DNA of 64,000 bases from Patescibacteria group bacterium (GCA_022709545.1 JAKLIP010000002.1:62001-126000); one strand, 5' to 3'. Counted from the first letter of the stretch, positions 23,538 through 32,900 are shown. Made by a program: numbers and translations. The notes: generated from the letters alone by a model not told the origin.

Positions 23538-26058
23538 TATGCTTTCTTAAAAAGAACAGTTTTAAAAATTCTGCCATTGCGATTGCAACTATTACAGAAA
23601 GGATGGGAACTGCGATTTCTTTTAAATTTACGCTGGAAAAATGGAAGATATCCATCATAAACGGAAAGGACAATGACAAAACTAGCAATAAAAATGTCCC
23701 GAAAGTAATCCACCAAGCAGCTACATTTTTTTCTTTTATTATAGAAAAAAATAATTTCGATCTTGATCTATTTATATAAATCAGCGCTAAGTTGAAAATT
23801 ACTAAAGCAAAAAATGCCAAGGCACGTATTTTTTCAACCTCATATCCTTGTGCATAAGCAATCCAATAAACAACTAGAACTGCTAATGCCCCACTTATCC
23901 CTTGGACAAAACCATTCGCCAAAACGTAGTTGTCCATCAGCTTGCTATTTAATTTTCTCGGAGGTTTATTCATAATGTTTTTTTCTTCTTTTTCAGATTC
24001 ATAAACAATAGAACAAGCCGGATCAATAATCATTTCTAAAAAAACTATATGAATAGGCATCAAAACCAGGGGTAAATTCAAAATAGCAGGAAAAACAGCC
24101 AAGCTAGCTATAGGCAAATGAACAGCGAAAATAAAAACTGTAGCCTTTTTTAGATTTTCATATATTCTCCTCCCCATTCGTATAGCTTTAACTATAGATG
24201 TAAAATTATCATCCAATAAAACAAGTGATGAAGCTTCACGGGCAACATCAGCTCCTCTGCCACCCATTGCTATTCCAATATTGGCAGCTTTCAGGGCTGG
24301 CGCATCATTTACTCCGTCTCCCGTCATAGCAACAATTTCACCATTAGCTTTCAGCGCTTCAACTATTTTTAATTTCTGTTCTGGCATGGTCCGCGCAAAT
24401 ACATTTACTTTGCTTATTATTTTCCTTAATTCTTTTGAACTTATCTTTTCCAATTCTTGTCCGATTATAATTTGGCCCCCATTATAAATCCCCGCTTCTT
24501 GAGCAATTTTTTTAGCAGTAGACATATAGTCTCCAGTTATCATAATGATCTTTATGCCGGCATTACGACATTCTTGAACAGCTTGCGCAACCTCCTTTTT
24601 TAATGGATCACTAAAACCCAACAGTCCAACAAATTTAAATTTAAATTCATGCTGATTTCGGGGAAGATCACCTTCAAAATCAGCAACTGCAACACCGATT
24701 ATTCTCAGACCATTACCCGCCATTGTTTCTACACCCAATTCAATTTCATTTTTTTCTTGCTGGTTTAAATGGCAAAGATCCAAAATCGCCTCTGGGGAGC
24801 CTTTGGCAGCGATTAAATATTTTTTTTCACCTGAAAAACTCCAGACATGAGACATAGCTAAAAAATCACTCGACAAAGAGTAAGTTTTTCTAAGAACCCA
24901 CTTATTATTAATGAAATCTTTTTTCTTTAATATTTTTTCGGCAGTTTTTTGTATGGATTTTTCCATCGGATCAAATGGACTTAACGAACTGGCAAGTAAA
25001 CCATACTTTATTAATTCCTGACATTCGTCACCGAAAAATTCATTTTTATCCTTCAAATTAAAAATATTGCCCTTTATCCAAAGATTTTTTATTGTCATCA
25101 TGTTTTCAGTCAGAGTCCCGGTTTTATCAACACATAAAACCGTAGTAGCGCCCAGAGTTTCAACTGCTGGAATTCTACGGGTAAGCACATTATGTTTAGA
25201 TATGCGCCAAGCTCCCAAGGCTAAAAAAACTGTCATAACAACTGCAAATTCTTCAGGCAAAACCGACATAGCCAGTGACAATCCAGCCAACAATCCATTT
25301 ACGATGTCCTGCTGAGTAACTGCATAAGCAATAAAAACCAAAAAACAAAGCAACATTCCTATAGATGCATATAATTTTATCAGAGAAGCAGATTGTTTTT
25401 GTAAATCTGTTCTTTCTGTTTTTAGCGTTGATAATGATTTCCCAATTTTACCGATTTCCGTATTTATACCTATATTTATAACTCTGGCCATGGCTTGTCC
25501 GCTGATAACCATACTCCCGCTGAAGATAAAAGGAGTATTGTCTCCTCCAGGCCTTCCGAATTTAATTTTCCCATCCCAAATAGATTTATGCACTGGCACA
25601 GATTCTCCGCTTAATAACGATTCATCAACAGCAAGACTAGTTGATTGCAAAACCATAGAATCGGCGGGGACACGGTCACCCTCTGAAATAAAAATAATAT
25701 CACCCCTAACTACTTCACGTCCAGAAATCTTTTCTCTTTTGCCATCACGCAAAACCAAAGCACGGGGACTAGATAAGTTCCGCAAGGCTAATAGGGCTTT
25801 CTCTGTTTTTCGCTCCTGATAAAAATCTATGCCTATAATAATAAAAATAGAGCTTGCTAATATAATGGCCTCCTTTGTGTCTCCTAAAAATAAATAAAAA
25901 ACTGCGCAAGCTATGAGGAGCATAAACATTGGCTCTTTTAATATCTTTTCTAAAATATAAAAAATGCCATCTTCTTTTTTATTTGGAAGCTCGTTGTAAC
26001 CCTCTAATTTTAAGCGTTTTTTTGCTTCTTTTTCGCTTAGTCCGTTTATTTTTAGCAT
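23524..26058 (-). CDS. P-type cation-transporting ATPase
   Basis: 844 residues. The phosphorylated Asp is D311 in CVDKTGTLT; the actuator loop is SGES (150-153); the hinge is TGDGVNDAPALKAANIGIAMG. The membrane motif in segment 4 is PEEFA (268-272) where Ca pumps have PEGLP, and segment 6 carries IDPACSIVYE. This is a P2-like subgroup whose ion is not settled; Ca or Mn are candidates. All domains are full length. The alkyltransferase gene overlaps its end. Confidence 0.9.
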   Translation of the reverse strand: MLKINGLSEKEAKKRLKLEGYNELPNKKEDGIFYILEKILKEPMFMLLIACAVFYLFLGDTKEAIILASSIFIIIGIDFYQERKTEKALLALRNLSSPRALVLRDGKREKISGREVVRGDIIFISEGDRVPADSMVLQSTSLAVDESLLSGESVPVHKSIWDGKIKFGRPGGDNTPFIFSGSMVISGQAMARVINIGINTEIGKIGKSLSTLKTERTDLQKQSASLIKLYASIGMLLCFLVFIAYAVTQQDIVNGLLAGLSLAMSVLPEEFAVVMTVFLALGAWRISKHNVLTRRIPAVETLGATTVLCVDKTGTLTENMMTIKNLWIKGNIFNLKDKNEFFGDECQELIKYGLLASSLSPFDPMEKSIQKTAEKILKKKDFINNKWVLRKTYSLSSDFLAMSHVWSFSGEKKYLIAAKGSPEAILDLCHLNQQEKNEIELGVETMAGNGLRIIGVAVADFEGDLPRNQHEFKFKFVGLLGFSDPLKKEVAQAVQECRNAGIKIIMITGDYMSTAKKIAQEAGIYNGGQIIIGQELEKISSKELRKIISKVNVFARTMPEQKLKIVEALKANGEIVAMTGDGVNDAPALKAANIGIAMGGRGADVAREASSLVLLDDNFTSIVKAIRMGRRIYENLKKATVFIFAVHLPIASLAVFPAILNLPLVLMPIHIVFLEMIIDPACSIVYESEKEEKNIMNKPPRKLNSKLMDNYVLANGFVQGISGALAVLVVYWIAYAQGYEVEKIRALAFFALVIFNLALIYINRSRSKLFFSIIKEKNVAAWWITFGTFLLLVLSLSFPFMMDIFHFSSVNLKEIAVPILSVIVAIAMAEFLKLFFLRKHSEYL

Positions 26059-26236
26059 GCTGGATTTTAATATTTATTAAAATAATTTATAAGCAATATC
26101 AGCATTTAAACAGAAATTATTTAACTAAAATTTATTTACCTTAAAAAGACTTTTTTCATTGCATTGTTATTTTACTATTTATCGGCTATATATTCAAGAT
26201 AATTTTTTGTGCTTATATTTATTCTTTTTAAGCCAG

Positions 26237-26265
26237 TTGCCTATTTTAGGGATATATTATATAAT
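26237..26265 (+). promoter_or_regulatory. Promoter of the 26.3-kb gene
   Basis: TTGCCT (26237-26242) and a perfect TATAAT (26260-26265) are 17 bases apart. The leader that follows contains a short dyad, GGTGACA with TGTTACC (26296-26328), around a G-run. The rest of the 26059-26341 gap shows nothing clear. Confidence 0.7.
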
Positions 26266-26341
26266 TTCAGCATAAAAACAAATATCAAAATACGGGTGAC
26301 ACTTTAGGGGGGTTCCTGGATTGTTACCGTTTAAAACAAAA

Positions 26342-27085
26342 ATGGCAAAAAATCAAAAAATAAGCGAGCTAAGCGAAAATGAAAAAGCTCATAAGATAGA
26401 AATGTTGCGCCAGATGATGCTTAATGCTGAAAAAACCATGCAAAGCGCAAAAGCTATGCTGCTTCAATTGGAAGGTAAGAAAAAAACTGGACGCAAAAAG
26501 AAAGCTGAGGATGAAGTGGAAGGCAACATAGTTGAAGGCACCTTTGATGGACAAGTCATGATCGGAACAGATGGAAAACAATATCCTGTACCTGCTAACT
26601 ACGCATCTAAATCAAAACTCGTTGAAGGAGATGTCCTGAAGCTTACAATAACTCCTGACGGGTCTTTCATATATAAGCAAATCGGACCGGCTCAGCGTAA
26701 AAGCGTTATTGGAATCGTAAGCCAGGACGAAAAAGGAAATTACTTTATATTCTCAGAAGGTAAGGCATTTAAGGTTTTGCTAGCTTCTATAACCTATTTT
26801 AAGGCTGAACCAGGAGATGAAGTGGTTGTTATGATCCCAAGAGAAGTCGATTCTTCCTGGGCTGCAATTGAAAATGTCATTTCTAAAGGGGGTCATGGAT
26901 TTTCTGACCAAAAAAAGGAGAAGAAAACAAAGCTTCCTGCAGACGGAGGATTCAATTCTTGGAAAAAAGATTCGAATAATGAAATTTCTTTGGAAGAAAA
27001 ATCGGTTCCTAAAAAAGAAGATATTGAGGACGAATGGACATCCGAAATAGATGAACTGGAAAAAGAAATTGCAGCACAAGCTTAA
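26342..27085 (+). CDS. CPR-type hypothetical protein with charged tails
   Basis: 247 residues from the ATG at 26342; a TTG at 26321 after AGGGGGG is an alternative start. It has an N-terminal helical segment (MLRQMMLNAEKTMQSAKAMLLQLEGKKKTGRKKK), a compact beta-rich middle (GTFDGQVMIGTDGKQYPVPANYASKSKLVEGDVLKLTITPDG, then GIVSQDEKGNYFIF, and GDEVVVMIPREVD), and a long charged C-terminus with acidic end. The middle resembles an OB-like or TRAM-like fold. I know similar ORFs only as hypothetical proteins of CPR genomes. A nucleic-acid role is a guess. Confidence 0.75.
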   Translation: MAKNQKISELSENEKAHKIEMLRQMMLNAEKTMQSAKAMLLQLEGKKKTGRKKKAEDEVEGNIVEGTFDGQVMIGTDGKQYPVPANYASKSKLVEGDVLKLTITPDGSFIYKQIGPAQRKSVIGIVSQDEKGNYFIFSEGKAFKVLLASITYFKAEPGDEVVVMIPREVDSSWAAIENVISKGGHGFSDQKKEKKTKLPADGGFNSWKKDSNNEISLEEKSVPKKEDIEDEWTSEIDELEKEIAAQA

Positions 27086-27097
27086 TAAAAAATATTT

Positions 27098-27757
27098 ATG
27101 AAAAAACCAAACAAAATCAGGATAACGCAAAGAGATTATAAATTAGCCTTAGTCGCTGGTTTGTTTATAGGATTATTATTTCTTCCAATACTCAAAGCCG
27201 CCAACCCCTATATTTATTCAAAATTTGCCCTAGTTATAATCCCCTTTTTTCTTTTAGCCACACCCATAGGTCTTCGGATAGCTTTTTTTATAGGAAAAAA
27301 AATACCCATTATCTATCAAATTGCAAAATTCGGACTCATAGGAATTTTGAACACACTGGTAGATATTGGATTTCTCGCACTTTTGACGTTTGCTTTTAGA
27401 TTGTTTTTAAACATTGATTCAAAAACATCTCTTATTGGAGCTATAACTTTCTATTCACTTTATAAATCTATTTCATTTATAATTGCAAATATTAATAGTT
27501 ATTTTTGGAATAAATATTGGACCTTTGAGCAGCAAAACAAAAAACAAACACGCTCGGAATTTATACAATTTTTTGCAGTTAGTATTATTGGATTCTTGAT
27601 TAATGTTTTTGTGGCCTCTATAGTTTTTAAGATAATAATAGGTTCATTAGTTGGTCTTTCTTCTGACCAACTTGGATTGATAGGAGCCGCATTCGGAAGC
27701 ATCGCTGGATTAGTCTGGAATTTTATTGGCTATAAGCTCTGGGTTTTTAAAAAATAA
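27098..27757 (+). CDS. GtrA-like membrane protein
   Basis: 219 residues. Two N-terminal membrane segments (about 16-33, 43-62) precede a four-helix GtrA domain (75-219) with KFGLIGILNTLVDIGFLALL, NINSYFWNKYWTFEQ and GSIAGLVWNFIGYKLWVFKK. GtrA proteins help translocate or handle lipid-linked sugars. The extra N-terminal pair is unusual. It starts 12 bases after the preceding gene. Confidence 0.88.
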   Translation: MKKPNKIRITQRDYKLALVAGLFIGLLFLPILKAANPYIYSKFALVIIPFFLLATPIGLRIAFFIGKKIPIIYQIAKFGLIGILNTLVDIGFLALLTFAFRLFLNIDSKTSLIGAITFYSLYKSISFIIANINSYFWNKYWTFEQQNKKQTRSEFIQFFAVSIIGFLINVFVASIVFKIIIGSLVGLSSDQLGLIGAAFGSIAGLVWNFIGYKLWVFKK

Positions 27758-27779
27758 ACAATGTTTTTTATTGCACCAT

Positions 27780-27808
27780 AAACTCCCTGATTTGGGGAGT
27801 TTTGTTTT
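27780..27808 (+). terminator. Intrinsic terminator before dnaX
   Basis: AAACTCCC pairs with GGGAGTTT, followed by TGTTTTT. It separates the GtrA gene from dnaX, whose likely -10 (TACAAT, 27823-27828) follows. Confidence 0.8.
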
Positions 27809-27868
27809 TGCAGACAAGGTGCTACAATAGCAGAAAGAGAAAAATTACCTAAACATATACATAAAAAC

Positions 27869-29485
27869 ATGTCATCAGTCGCTTTATATAGAAAATATCG
27901 ACCACTTACATTTTCGGATGTAATAGGGCAAGGACATATAGTCCAGACACTTTCTAATGCCATAAAAAATGACAGGATCGGCCATGCTTATCTTTTTACG
28001 GGACCTCGCGGAACCGGTAAAACAACTTTGGCTCGTATTTTTGCTCGTGCAATAAATTGCCAAAATATTAAAGGCACAGAACCTTGTTTGAAATGCGATA
28101 TCTGTAAAAGCATAAACGAAGGCAGATCTCTAGATATTTTTGAAATAGATGCCGCTTCAAACACGGGAGTTGATAACATAAGAGAATTAAGAGAAAATGT
28201 TAAATTTCCTCCTTCCCAAGCAAAATATAAAGTTTACATAATTGATGAAGTCCATATGCTTTCAACTGGGGCTTTTAATGCCCTGCTCAAAACACTGGAA
28301 GAGCCGCCTGCTCATGTAATTTTTATTTTAGCCACCACCGAAATTCATAAAGTGCCTGAAACAATAATTTCCCGTTGCCAGCGTTATGATTTTGCGCGTT
28401 TGCCGGTTGATAATATCATAAAAAAACTTTCACTCATTGCAAAAAGTGAAAAAATTGAAATAGAAAAAGAAGCCTTAGAAATGATTGCTATTTCTGCTGA
28501 AGGCGGAATGCGTGATGCAGAATCACTCTTGTCGCAAGTTATGTCACTGGAAAATAAAAAAATAACCGCCAAGGAAGTTGAGGAAATTTTAGGAACTTCT
28601 CAACGCCAATCGTTAGAAAAGTTGGTCGGATATATTTTGGACAAGAATTCAACTGAATCTATTGGACTGATAAATAGTCTTTCACAGGAAGGTTATGATC
28701 TTGATGTATTTAATAAATCACTTCTAAATTATTTGCGTCAACTGATGCTGGTTATTGTCGATGAAAAACTTTCTAAACTTTTTTCATTCGAGCTTACAAA
28801 AGAACAAGTTGCTCATTTAATAAAACAGAGTGAAGATCAAGATCCTGAAAAATTGCTTTTTATAATACAGTGTTTTATGGAAATACAGGGAAAAATAAAA
28901 TCTTCCTTTATTCCACAACTTCCTTTAGAAATGGCTATTGTTAAAGCTATTGGATTTGGATATAAAAATGAAAATGTTCACGATAAAGATCAAATAAAAA
29001 ATATTCCGTCAATAAGAAAAATTGCTTCGAGGGATTCAGAATCTGATAATGCCCAAAGTGATATTAACACATCAGCCTCGTCATTAAAAAATGATAAAAA
29101 TTATATCATATCAAAAAATTCTGATTTAACTATCGAAGATATAAACAAATATTGGAAACAGTTTGTAGAAGAAATAAAACCAATTAATCACAGCCTTTCG
29201 GCCATTTTGCAAAGCTGCCATCCCTTTAAAGCTGAGAAAGGAACTGTAAGTATTGCAGCTAGATTTCCCTTTCATAAAGACAAACTAAATGATAATGACA
29301 ATAGATTGACAATGGAATCTGTTTTTGCTAAAATCTTAGGGTTCCATTTATGCATCAAGGCTTTTACAACTCAAGAAGCAGGGATAAAAAATAAGGAAGT
29401 TGCAAAAGAAGAAAAAAAACCAAGAAAAACCAGTTCTCTTTTAACTCAAGCTTTGGATATGATGGGTGGTACGGTAATTGAATAG
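27869..29485 (+). CDS. dnaX: DNA polymerase III subunit gamma/tau
   Basis: 538-residue clamp-loader ATPase. Walker A GPRGTGKTT (45-53), zinc ligands C64, C73, C76 and C79, Walker B IIDEVHML, the SRC sensor ISRCQRYDF and sensor 2 GGMRDAESLLSQ are all intact. The C-terminal tau-like region (about 370-538) is low-complexity then basic, shorter than in E. coli. There is no obvious frameshift slippery site for a gamma product. Confidence 0.96.
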   Translation: MSSVALYRKYRPLTFSDVIGQGHIVQTLSNAIKNDRIGHAYLFTGPRGTGKTTLARIFARAINCQNIKGTEPCLKCDICKSINEGRSLDIFEIDAASNTGVDNIRELRENVKFPPSQAKYKVYIIDEVHMLSTGAFNALLKTLEEPPAHVIFILATTEIHKVPETIISRCQRYDFARLPVDNIIKKLSLIAKSEKIEIEKEALEMIAISAEGGMRDAESLLSQVMSLENKKITAKEVEEILGTSQRQSLEKLVGYILDKNSTESIGLINSLSQEGYDLDVFNKSLLNYLRQLMLVIVDEKLSKLFSFELTKEQVAHLIKQSEDQDPEKLLFIIQCFMEIQGKIKSSFIPQLPLEMAIVKAIGFGYKNENVHDKDQIKNIPSIRKIASRDSESDNAQSDINTSASSLKNDKNYIISKNSDLTIEDINKYWKQFVEEIKPINHSLSAILQSCHPFKAEKGTVSIAARFPFHKDKLNDNDNRLTMESVFAKILGFHLCIKAFTTQEAGIKNKEVAKEEKKPRKTSSLLTQALDMMGGTVIE

Positions 29486-29564
29486 CTTTGTTATTTTAAT
29501 TATCTTTTTAGCTTTTTGTTAATGGGGTGAATTATTTTCATTAGCTAGCTAAAAGCTTATTTAT

Positions 29565-29636
29565 TGGGGAGTAGCCAAGCGGTAAGGCACCAGGTTTTGG
29601 TCCTGGCATGCGGGGGTCCGAATCCCTCCTCCCCAA
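29565..29636 (+). tRNA. tRNA-Gln (UUG anticodon)
   Basis: A 72-nt cloverleaf: 7-bp acceptor stem TGGGGAG/CTCCCCA, D stem GCC/GGC with the usual GCGGTAA loop, anticodon stem CCAGG/CCTGG with loop TTTTGGT giving anticodon TTG, and T stem GGGGG/CCCTC. The T loop reads TCCGAAT, with C where T55 (pseudouridine) is expected. Discriminator base is A and the CCA end is not encoded. Confidence 0.93.
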
Positions 29637-29653
29637 CTTTGTATACAATAAAA

Positions 29654-29682
29654 AAAATCGCCCAGATTTTAAGGGCGATTTT
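29654..29682. terminator. Bidirectional terminator after tRNA-Gln
   Basis: AAAATCGCCC pairs with GGGCGATTTT, with A- and T-runs on both sides. It can end both the tRNA transcript and the convergent protease gene. Confidence 0.85.
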
Positions 29683-29721
29683 TAAATTTTAACCATGCCT
29701 TCATTGATCGACGAAATTTTT

Positions 29722-31008
29722 TTAATTTTTTCCTAAGACTATTTTCAAATCCTCTTCTTCGCCTTTATGATAAATTTTCAAATTTATCTCTTCGTTGGGT
29801 TTTTTTGTGGCAATTAAATCAGAAAGTTGATTTCTTTTTGTTATTTTTTGACCATTAACCTCCAAAATAATGTCATTTTCCATTATGCCTGCTTTATCAG
29901 CTGGCGAACCCGGAATAACGGCTAAATCAGTTCTGGCTTCTCCGCGTGCCACTAATGCGCCATATTCGTATGGCAGATTATTATCAGCTTTTAACTTTTC
30001 ATCAATTAACACATACCTGACACCCAAAAATGCAGTTTCTTTTTTACTTATTGAGCCCGTGTTTTTTACTTCTTCAAAAACGGCTTTAGCTTCATTTCCA
30101 GAAATAGCAAAGCCAATATTCTCGGCATTAGCCATAGCCACATTAATGCCAATCACATTTCCTTCAATATCTAGCATGGGACCTCCTGAGTTTCCAGGAT
30201 TAATAGCTGCATCACTTTGAATCAAATTTTTTAGTTCTTCGGTTTTTGTGAATCCGCCTCCAGCCGTTATAGACCTTGATAAGCCAGAAATGACTCCTTT
30301 ACTGACAGTGTTGTCGAATTCTCCTAAGGCATAACCGATAGTAATTACTGTTTGTCCAACTTGCAAATGGCTAGAATCACTAAAGGTTAAAAATGGCAAA
30401 TCTCTTTTGTCAATTTTTAAAACTGCCAAATCATTTTTTGGATCGCGTGCCACTACTTTAGCTTTTATTTTCTCGCCACGATTTTTTTCATCATTAAGAT
30501 AAACGGTATAATCAGCATCTTCTTCATTAACCACATGCTTATTGGTTATGATATATCCATCGGAAGAAACTACAAATCCGGTTCCAGCGCCGATCTTTTT
30601 TTCTTCAGTGCCATTTTGACGTTGCTGTGGAATGCGAAAATTAAAAAAAGATGAAAAATCATCACCGAAAAAAGGATCCTCAAAATAAGTTTCAAATTTT
30701 GGCACTTGCGCTGAAGCTACTATACTCACAACTGCCGGAGAGGCCTTTTTGACAACTTCGATTACTTGTGACTGTTCATCAATTATTTTAACAGACTGCA
30801 TGTTTTTTGGTTCTTTTGTTTTAAAATTATCTCTTAATTTTTCAAAAAATCCGACTTGTTTTTCATTTTTCCATTCTTGATATTTTTTAGTTCCCTTTGA
30901 AATATTGTCAAAAGTTAAATAAATAATTCCTCCACCAATTAAGGCTGAAATAATTAATAAGGCAAACATTTTTTTCGCAGAAAGATTGAAATTATTTTTT
31001 ATTTGCAT
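29722..31008 (-). CDS. HtrA/DegP-like membrane-anchored serine protease
   Basis: 428 residues. One N-terminal membrane anchor (about 13-32), a trypsin-like domain with the triad H158 (TNKHVV), D193 (PKNDLAVLK) and S274 (PGNSGGPM), and one C-terminal PDZ domain (about 340-428, with IPGSPADKAGIMENDIILEVNGQKI). A Phe/Asp-rich loop (105-130) precedes the protease as in other DegQ/HtrA proteins. It should degrade misfolded exported proteins at the outer face of the membrane. Confidence 0.94.
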   Translation of the reverse strand: MQIKNNFNLSAKKMFALLIISALIGGGIIYLTFDNISKGTKKYQEWKNEKQVGFFEKLRDNFKTKEPKNMQSVKIIDEQSQVIEVVKKASPAVVSIVASAQVPKFETYFEDPFFGDDFSSFFNFRIPQQRQNGTEEKKIGAGTGFVVSSDGYIITNKHVVNEEDADYTVYLNDEKNRGEKIKAKVVARDPKNDLAVLKIDKRDLPFLTFSDSSHLQVGQTVITIGYALGEFDNTVSKGVISGLSRSITAGGGFTKTEELKNLIQSDAAINPGNSGGPMLDIEGNVIGINVAMANAENIGFAISGNEAKAVFEEVKNTGSISKKETAFLGVRYVLIDEKLKADNNLPYEYGALVARGEARTDLAVIPGSPADKAGIMENDIILEVNGQKITKRNQLSDLIATKKPNEEINLKIYHKGEEEDLKIVLGKN

Positions 31009-31185
31009 ATTTTTTATATTAAAATTTATTATATAAAAGAACCAGTATTTTGAATATGCGATTCTTCAACTACTATTTTATAAAAAATTTTTTAACTGTC
31101 AATACAAAGTTAAAATTATTTTTTTGTTATTATCATTAATCAATTTTTGGACAAATTTTTCTCAATTAAATGCTAAAAAATATAC

Positions 31186-31230
31186 TTTTTTCATGTGGTT
31201 GCTTGATGAATCAAGCAACCTGTGAAAAAA
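31186..31230 (-). terminator. Terminator of hsp20
   Basis: GGTTGCTTGAT pairs perfectly with ATCAAGCAACC, and an outer TTTTTTCA/TGAAAAAA pairing extends the stem. It starts immediately after the hsp20 stop codon. Confidence 0.85.
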
Positions 31231-31638
31231 CTATTTGGCTTTAATGGAAATCTTTTTCGGCTTGGCTTCATCAGCTTTAGGCAAAGAAACCATAAGGATA
31301 CCTTTTTCATAGCTCGCTTCCGCCTGATCAGCTTTAACTCCCATTGGCAGAATTATGGAGCGAGAAAAAGATCCTTCTCTTATTTCTTTGCGGTAATAGT
31401 TTTCTCTCTTAGTCTCCTTTTTTTCTTCAGTATGTCCTGAAATAGTGAGAACATCATTCTCTACTGAGATATCAACTTTATCAGGATCGATACCAGGAAG
31501 AGATGTTTCTATAATAACATTATCCTTGTCTTGGCTAACATCAATAGCTGGAGAAAAATCATTCCCTTCCCATAAACCATCATCGAAAATTTTTTCCATG
31601 TCCCACATAGGAGACCATCGCATTAATCCTCTTGTCAT
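31231..31638 (-). CDS. Small heat shock protein Hsp20
   Basis: 135 residues. AAAGGAGGTGAG precedes the ATG at 31638; a GTG inside that ribosome site extends the frame but is not the start. The alpha-crystallin domain covers about 25-120 (PAIDVSQDKDNVIIETSLPGIDPDKVDISVENDVLTISG, YEKGILMVSLPK). The C-terminal I-S-I motif for oligomer assembly is present. It is an ATP-independent holdase. A CIRCE operator lies in its promoter region, so HrcA control is likely. Confidence 0.95.
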   Translation of the reverse strand: MTRGLMRWSPMWDMEKIFDDGLWEGNDFSPAIDVSQDKDNVIIETSLPGIDPDKVDISVENDVLTISGHTEEKKETKRENYYRKEIREGSFSRSIILPMGVKADQAEASYEKGILMVSLPKADEAKPKKISIKAK

Positions 31639-31774
31639 AATGATTCTCACCTCCTTTCTAAATTTTTATTCCTTATATCAATTATTACAATAAATTATCT
31701 TGATTATTTTTAATTCTATATTTTTATACTTATTTTAAACTAAAAATATTCAGAAGAAATTGTAAATTTAATAA

Positions 31775-31801
31775 TTAGCACTCACAGTCATAGACTGCTA
31801 A
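31775..31801. promoter_or_regulatory. CIRCE operator
   Basis: TTAGCACTC, 9 bases, GACTGCTAA. This matches the HrcA-binding CIRCE consensus TTAGCACTC-N9-GAGTGCTAA at 17 of 18 arm positions. It lies just downstream of the hsp20 promoter, in the place where a repressor blocks transcription. hrcA, groEL and dnaK are not in the window. Confidence 0.9.
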
Positions 31802-31806
31802 TTATT

Positions 31807-31834
31807 ATTTTATAAGAAATTTTTTTATTGTCAA
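31807..31834 (-). promoter_or_regulatory. hsp20 promoter
   Basis: On the minus strand TTGACA (31829-31834), 16 bases, then TAAAAT (31807-31812). The CIRCE dyad begins 6 bases downstream of the -10 box and covers the transcription start. Confidence 0.75.
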
Positions 31835-31887
31835 GACAGACTTTGCATATTTGCAAATTATCCGCCTATTAATTTTATAATAATATC

Positions 31888-31911
31888 AAAAACCCCGATT
31901 AATCGGGGTTT
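31888..31911 (-). terminator. Terminator of the rplJ-rplL unit
   Basis: AAACCCCGATT pairs with AATCGGGGTTT, a perfect palindrome with T-runs on both strands, 24 bases past the rplL stop. Confidence 0.85.
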
Positions 31912-31934
31912 AATTTTTGAATTGAAATGCAGAA

Positions 31935-32342
31935 TTATTTTAATGTTACTGTGGCACCAGCTTCTTCCAATTTTTTCTTAATTTCTTCAGCTTGTGCTTT
32001 AGCAACTTTTTCTTTCACCATCTTTGGAGCTGCATCAACCAAGTCTTTTGCTTCCTTAAGGCCTTGCCCAGTAATTTCACGAACAGCCTTAATCACGTTG
32101 ATTTTCTGAGCTCCGGCTGAAGTTAATTCGACATCGAATTCAGACTTTTCTTCAGCTGTTTCAGCAGCACCTCCGGCTGCTGGCATGGCTCCCATCATCA
32201 TTGGAGCAGCCGCACTTACACCAAACTTATCTTCCAGAATATTCACTAATTCCGAAAGATCAAGCACGCTCATTTTTTCAATTTCTGCAACAATTTTTTC
32301 AAATTTTGCAGGAACTTTTACTTCTTTTTTTTCTTCAGTCAT
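31935..32342 (-). CDS. rplL: 50S ribosomal protein L7/L12
   Basis: 135 residues. N-terminal dimer domain (about 15-45), an Ala/Gly-rich hinge ([19 protein letters not shown]) and the conserved C-terminal factor-binding domain ([39 protein letters not shown]). It forms the flexible stalk that recruits EF-Tu and EF-G. It follows rplJ by 36 bases. Confidence 0.97.
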   Translation of the reverse strand: MTEEKKEVKVPAKFEKIVAEIEKMSVLDLSELVNILEDKFGVSAAAPMMMGAMPAAGGAAETAEEKSEFDVELTSAGAQKINVIKAVREITGQGLKEAKDLVDAAPKMVKEKVAKAQAEEIKKKLEEAGATVTLK

Positions 32343-32378
32343 ATTGTTTAGTATTTTAAATTATTTTAATTAATCAAC

Positions 32379-32900
32379 TTACGCTTTTTGTTCTTTTATC
32401 GCATTAAGAACCTGAACCAAACCTCGCAAATTTCCTGCCAAAACATTCACGAACCCACTAACAGGTGCATTGAGTGTTCCAACAAGTTTTGCTAAAAGCT
32501 CTTCTCTAGATGGAATTTTTGCCAAAGCTTTGACTTCAGCGGCATCCATAATCTGTTCGCCAAGAAATCCTCCCAACATTTTAATATTTTCATTTGTCTT
32601 GGCAAATTTATCGATTATTTTAGCTCCAGCCACTTCATCAATATTAGAAAGAGACAAAGCTACCTGTCCTTCCATTGTTTTTGTGCTTATTCCTTTAATT
32701 CCAGCGTTTTTAAGCGCTATATCAAGAAGCGTTTTGCGAACTACCACATAATCTACTCCTTCAGCTCTTAAAGCTTTTTTAAGATCAGTTGAATCTTTTA
32801 CTTTAAGTCCTTTAAAATCGACAAAAACAGCTGTTTTTGCAACTTTAATCTTTTCGGTCAAATTTTTTACGAGTTCAATTTTTTGTTGTTTTGTTAACAT
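32379..32900 (-). CDS. rplJ: 50S ribosomal protein L10
   Basis: 173 residues. Typical opening LTKQQKIELVKNLTEKIKVAKTAVFVDFKGLKV and the helical C-terminal end (PVSGFVNVLAGNLRGLVQVLNAIKEQK) that holds L7/L12 dimers. It anchors the stalk on 23S rRNA and, in other bacteria, represses its own mRNA through a leader like the one found upstream here. Confidence 0.97.
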   Translation of the reverse strand: MLTKQQKIELVKNLTEKIKVAKTAVFVDFKGLKVKDSTDLKKALRAEGVDYVVVRKTLLDIALKNAGIKGISTKTMEGQVALSLSNIDEVAGAKIIDKFAKTNENIKMLGGFLGEQIMDAAEVKALAKIPSREELLAKLVGTLNAPVSGFVNVLAGNLRGLVQVLNAIKEQKA

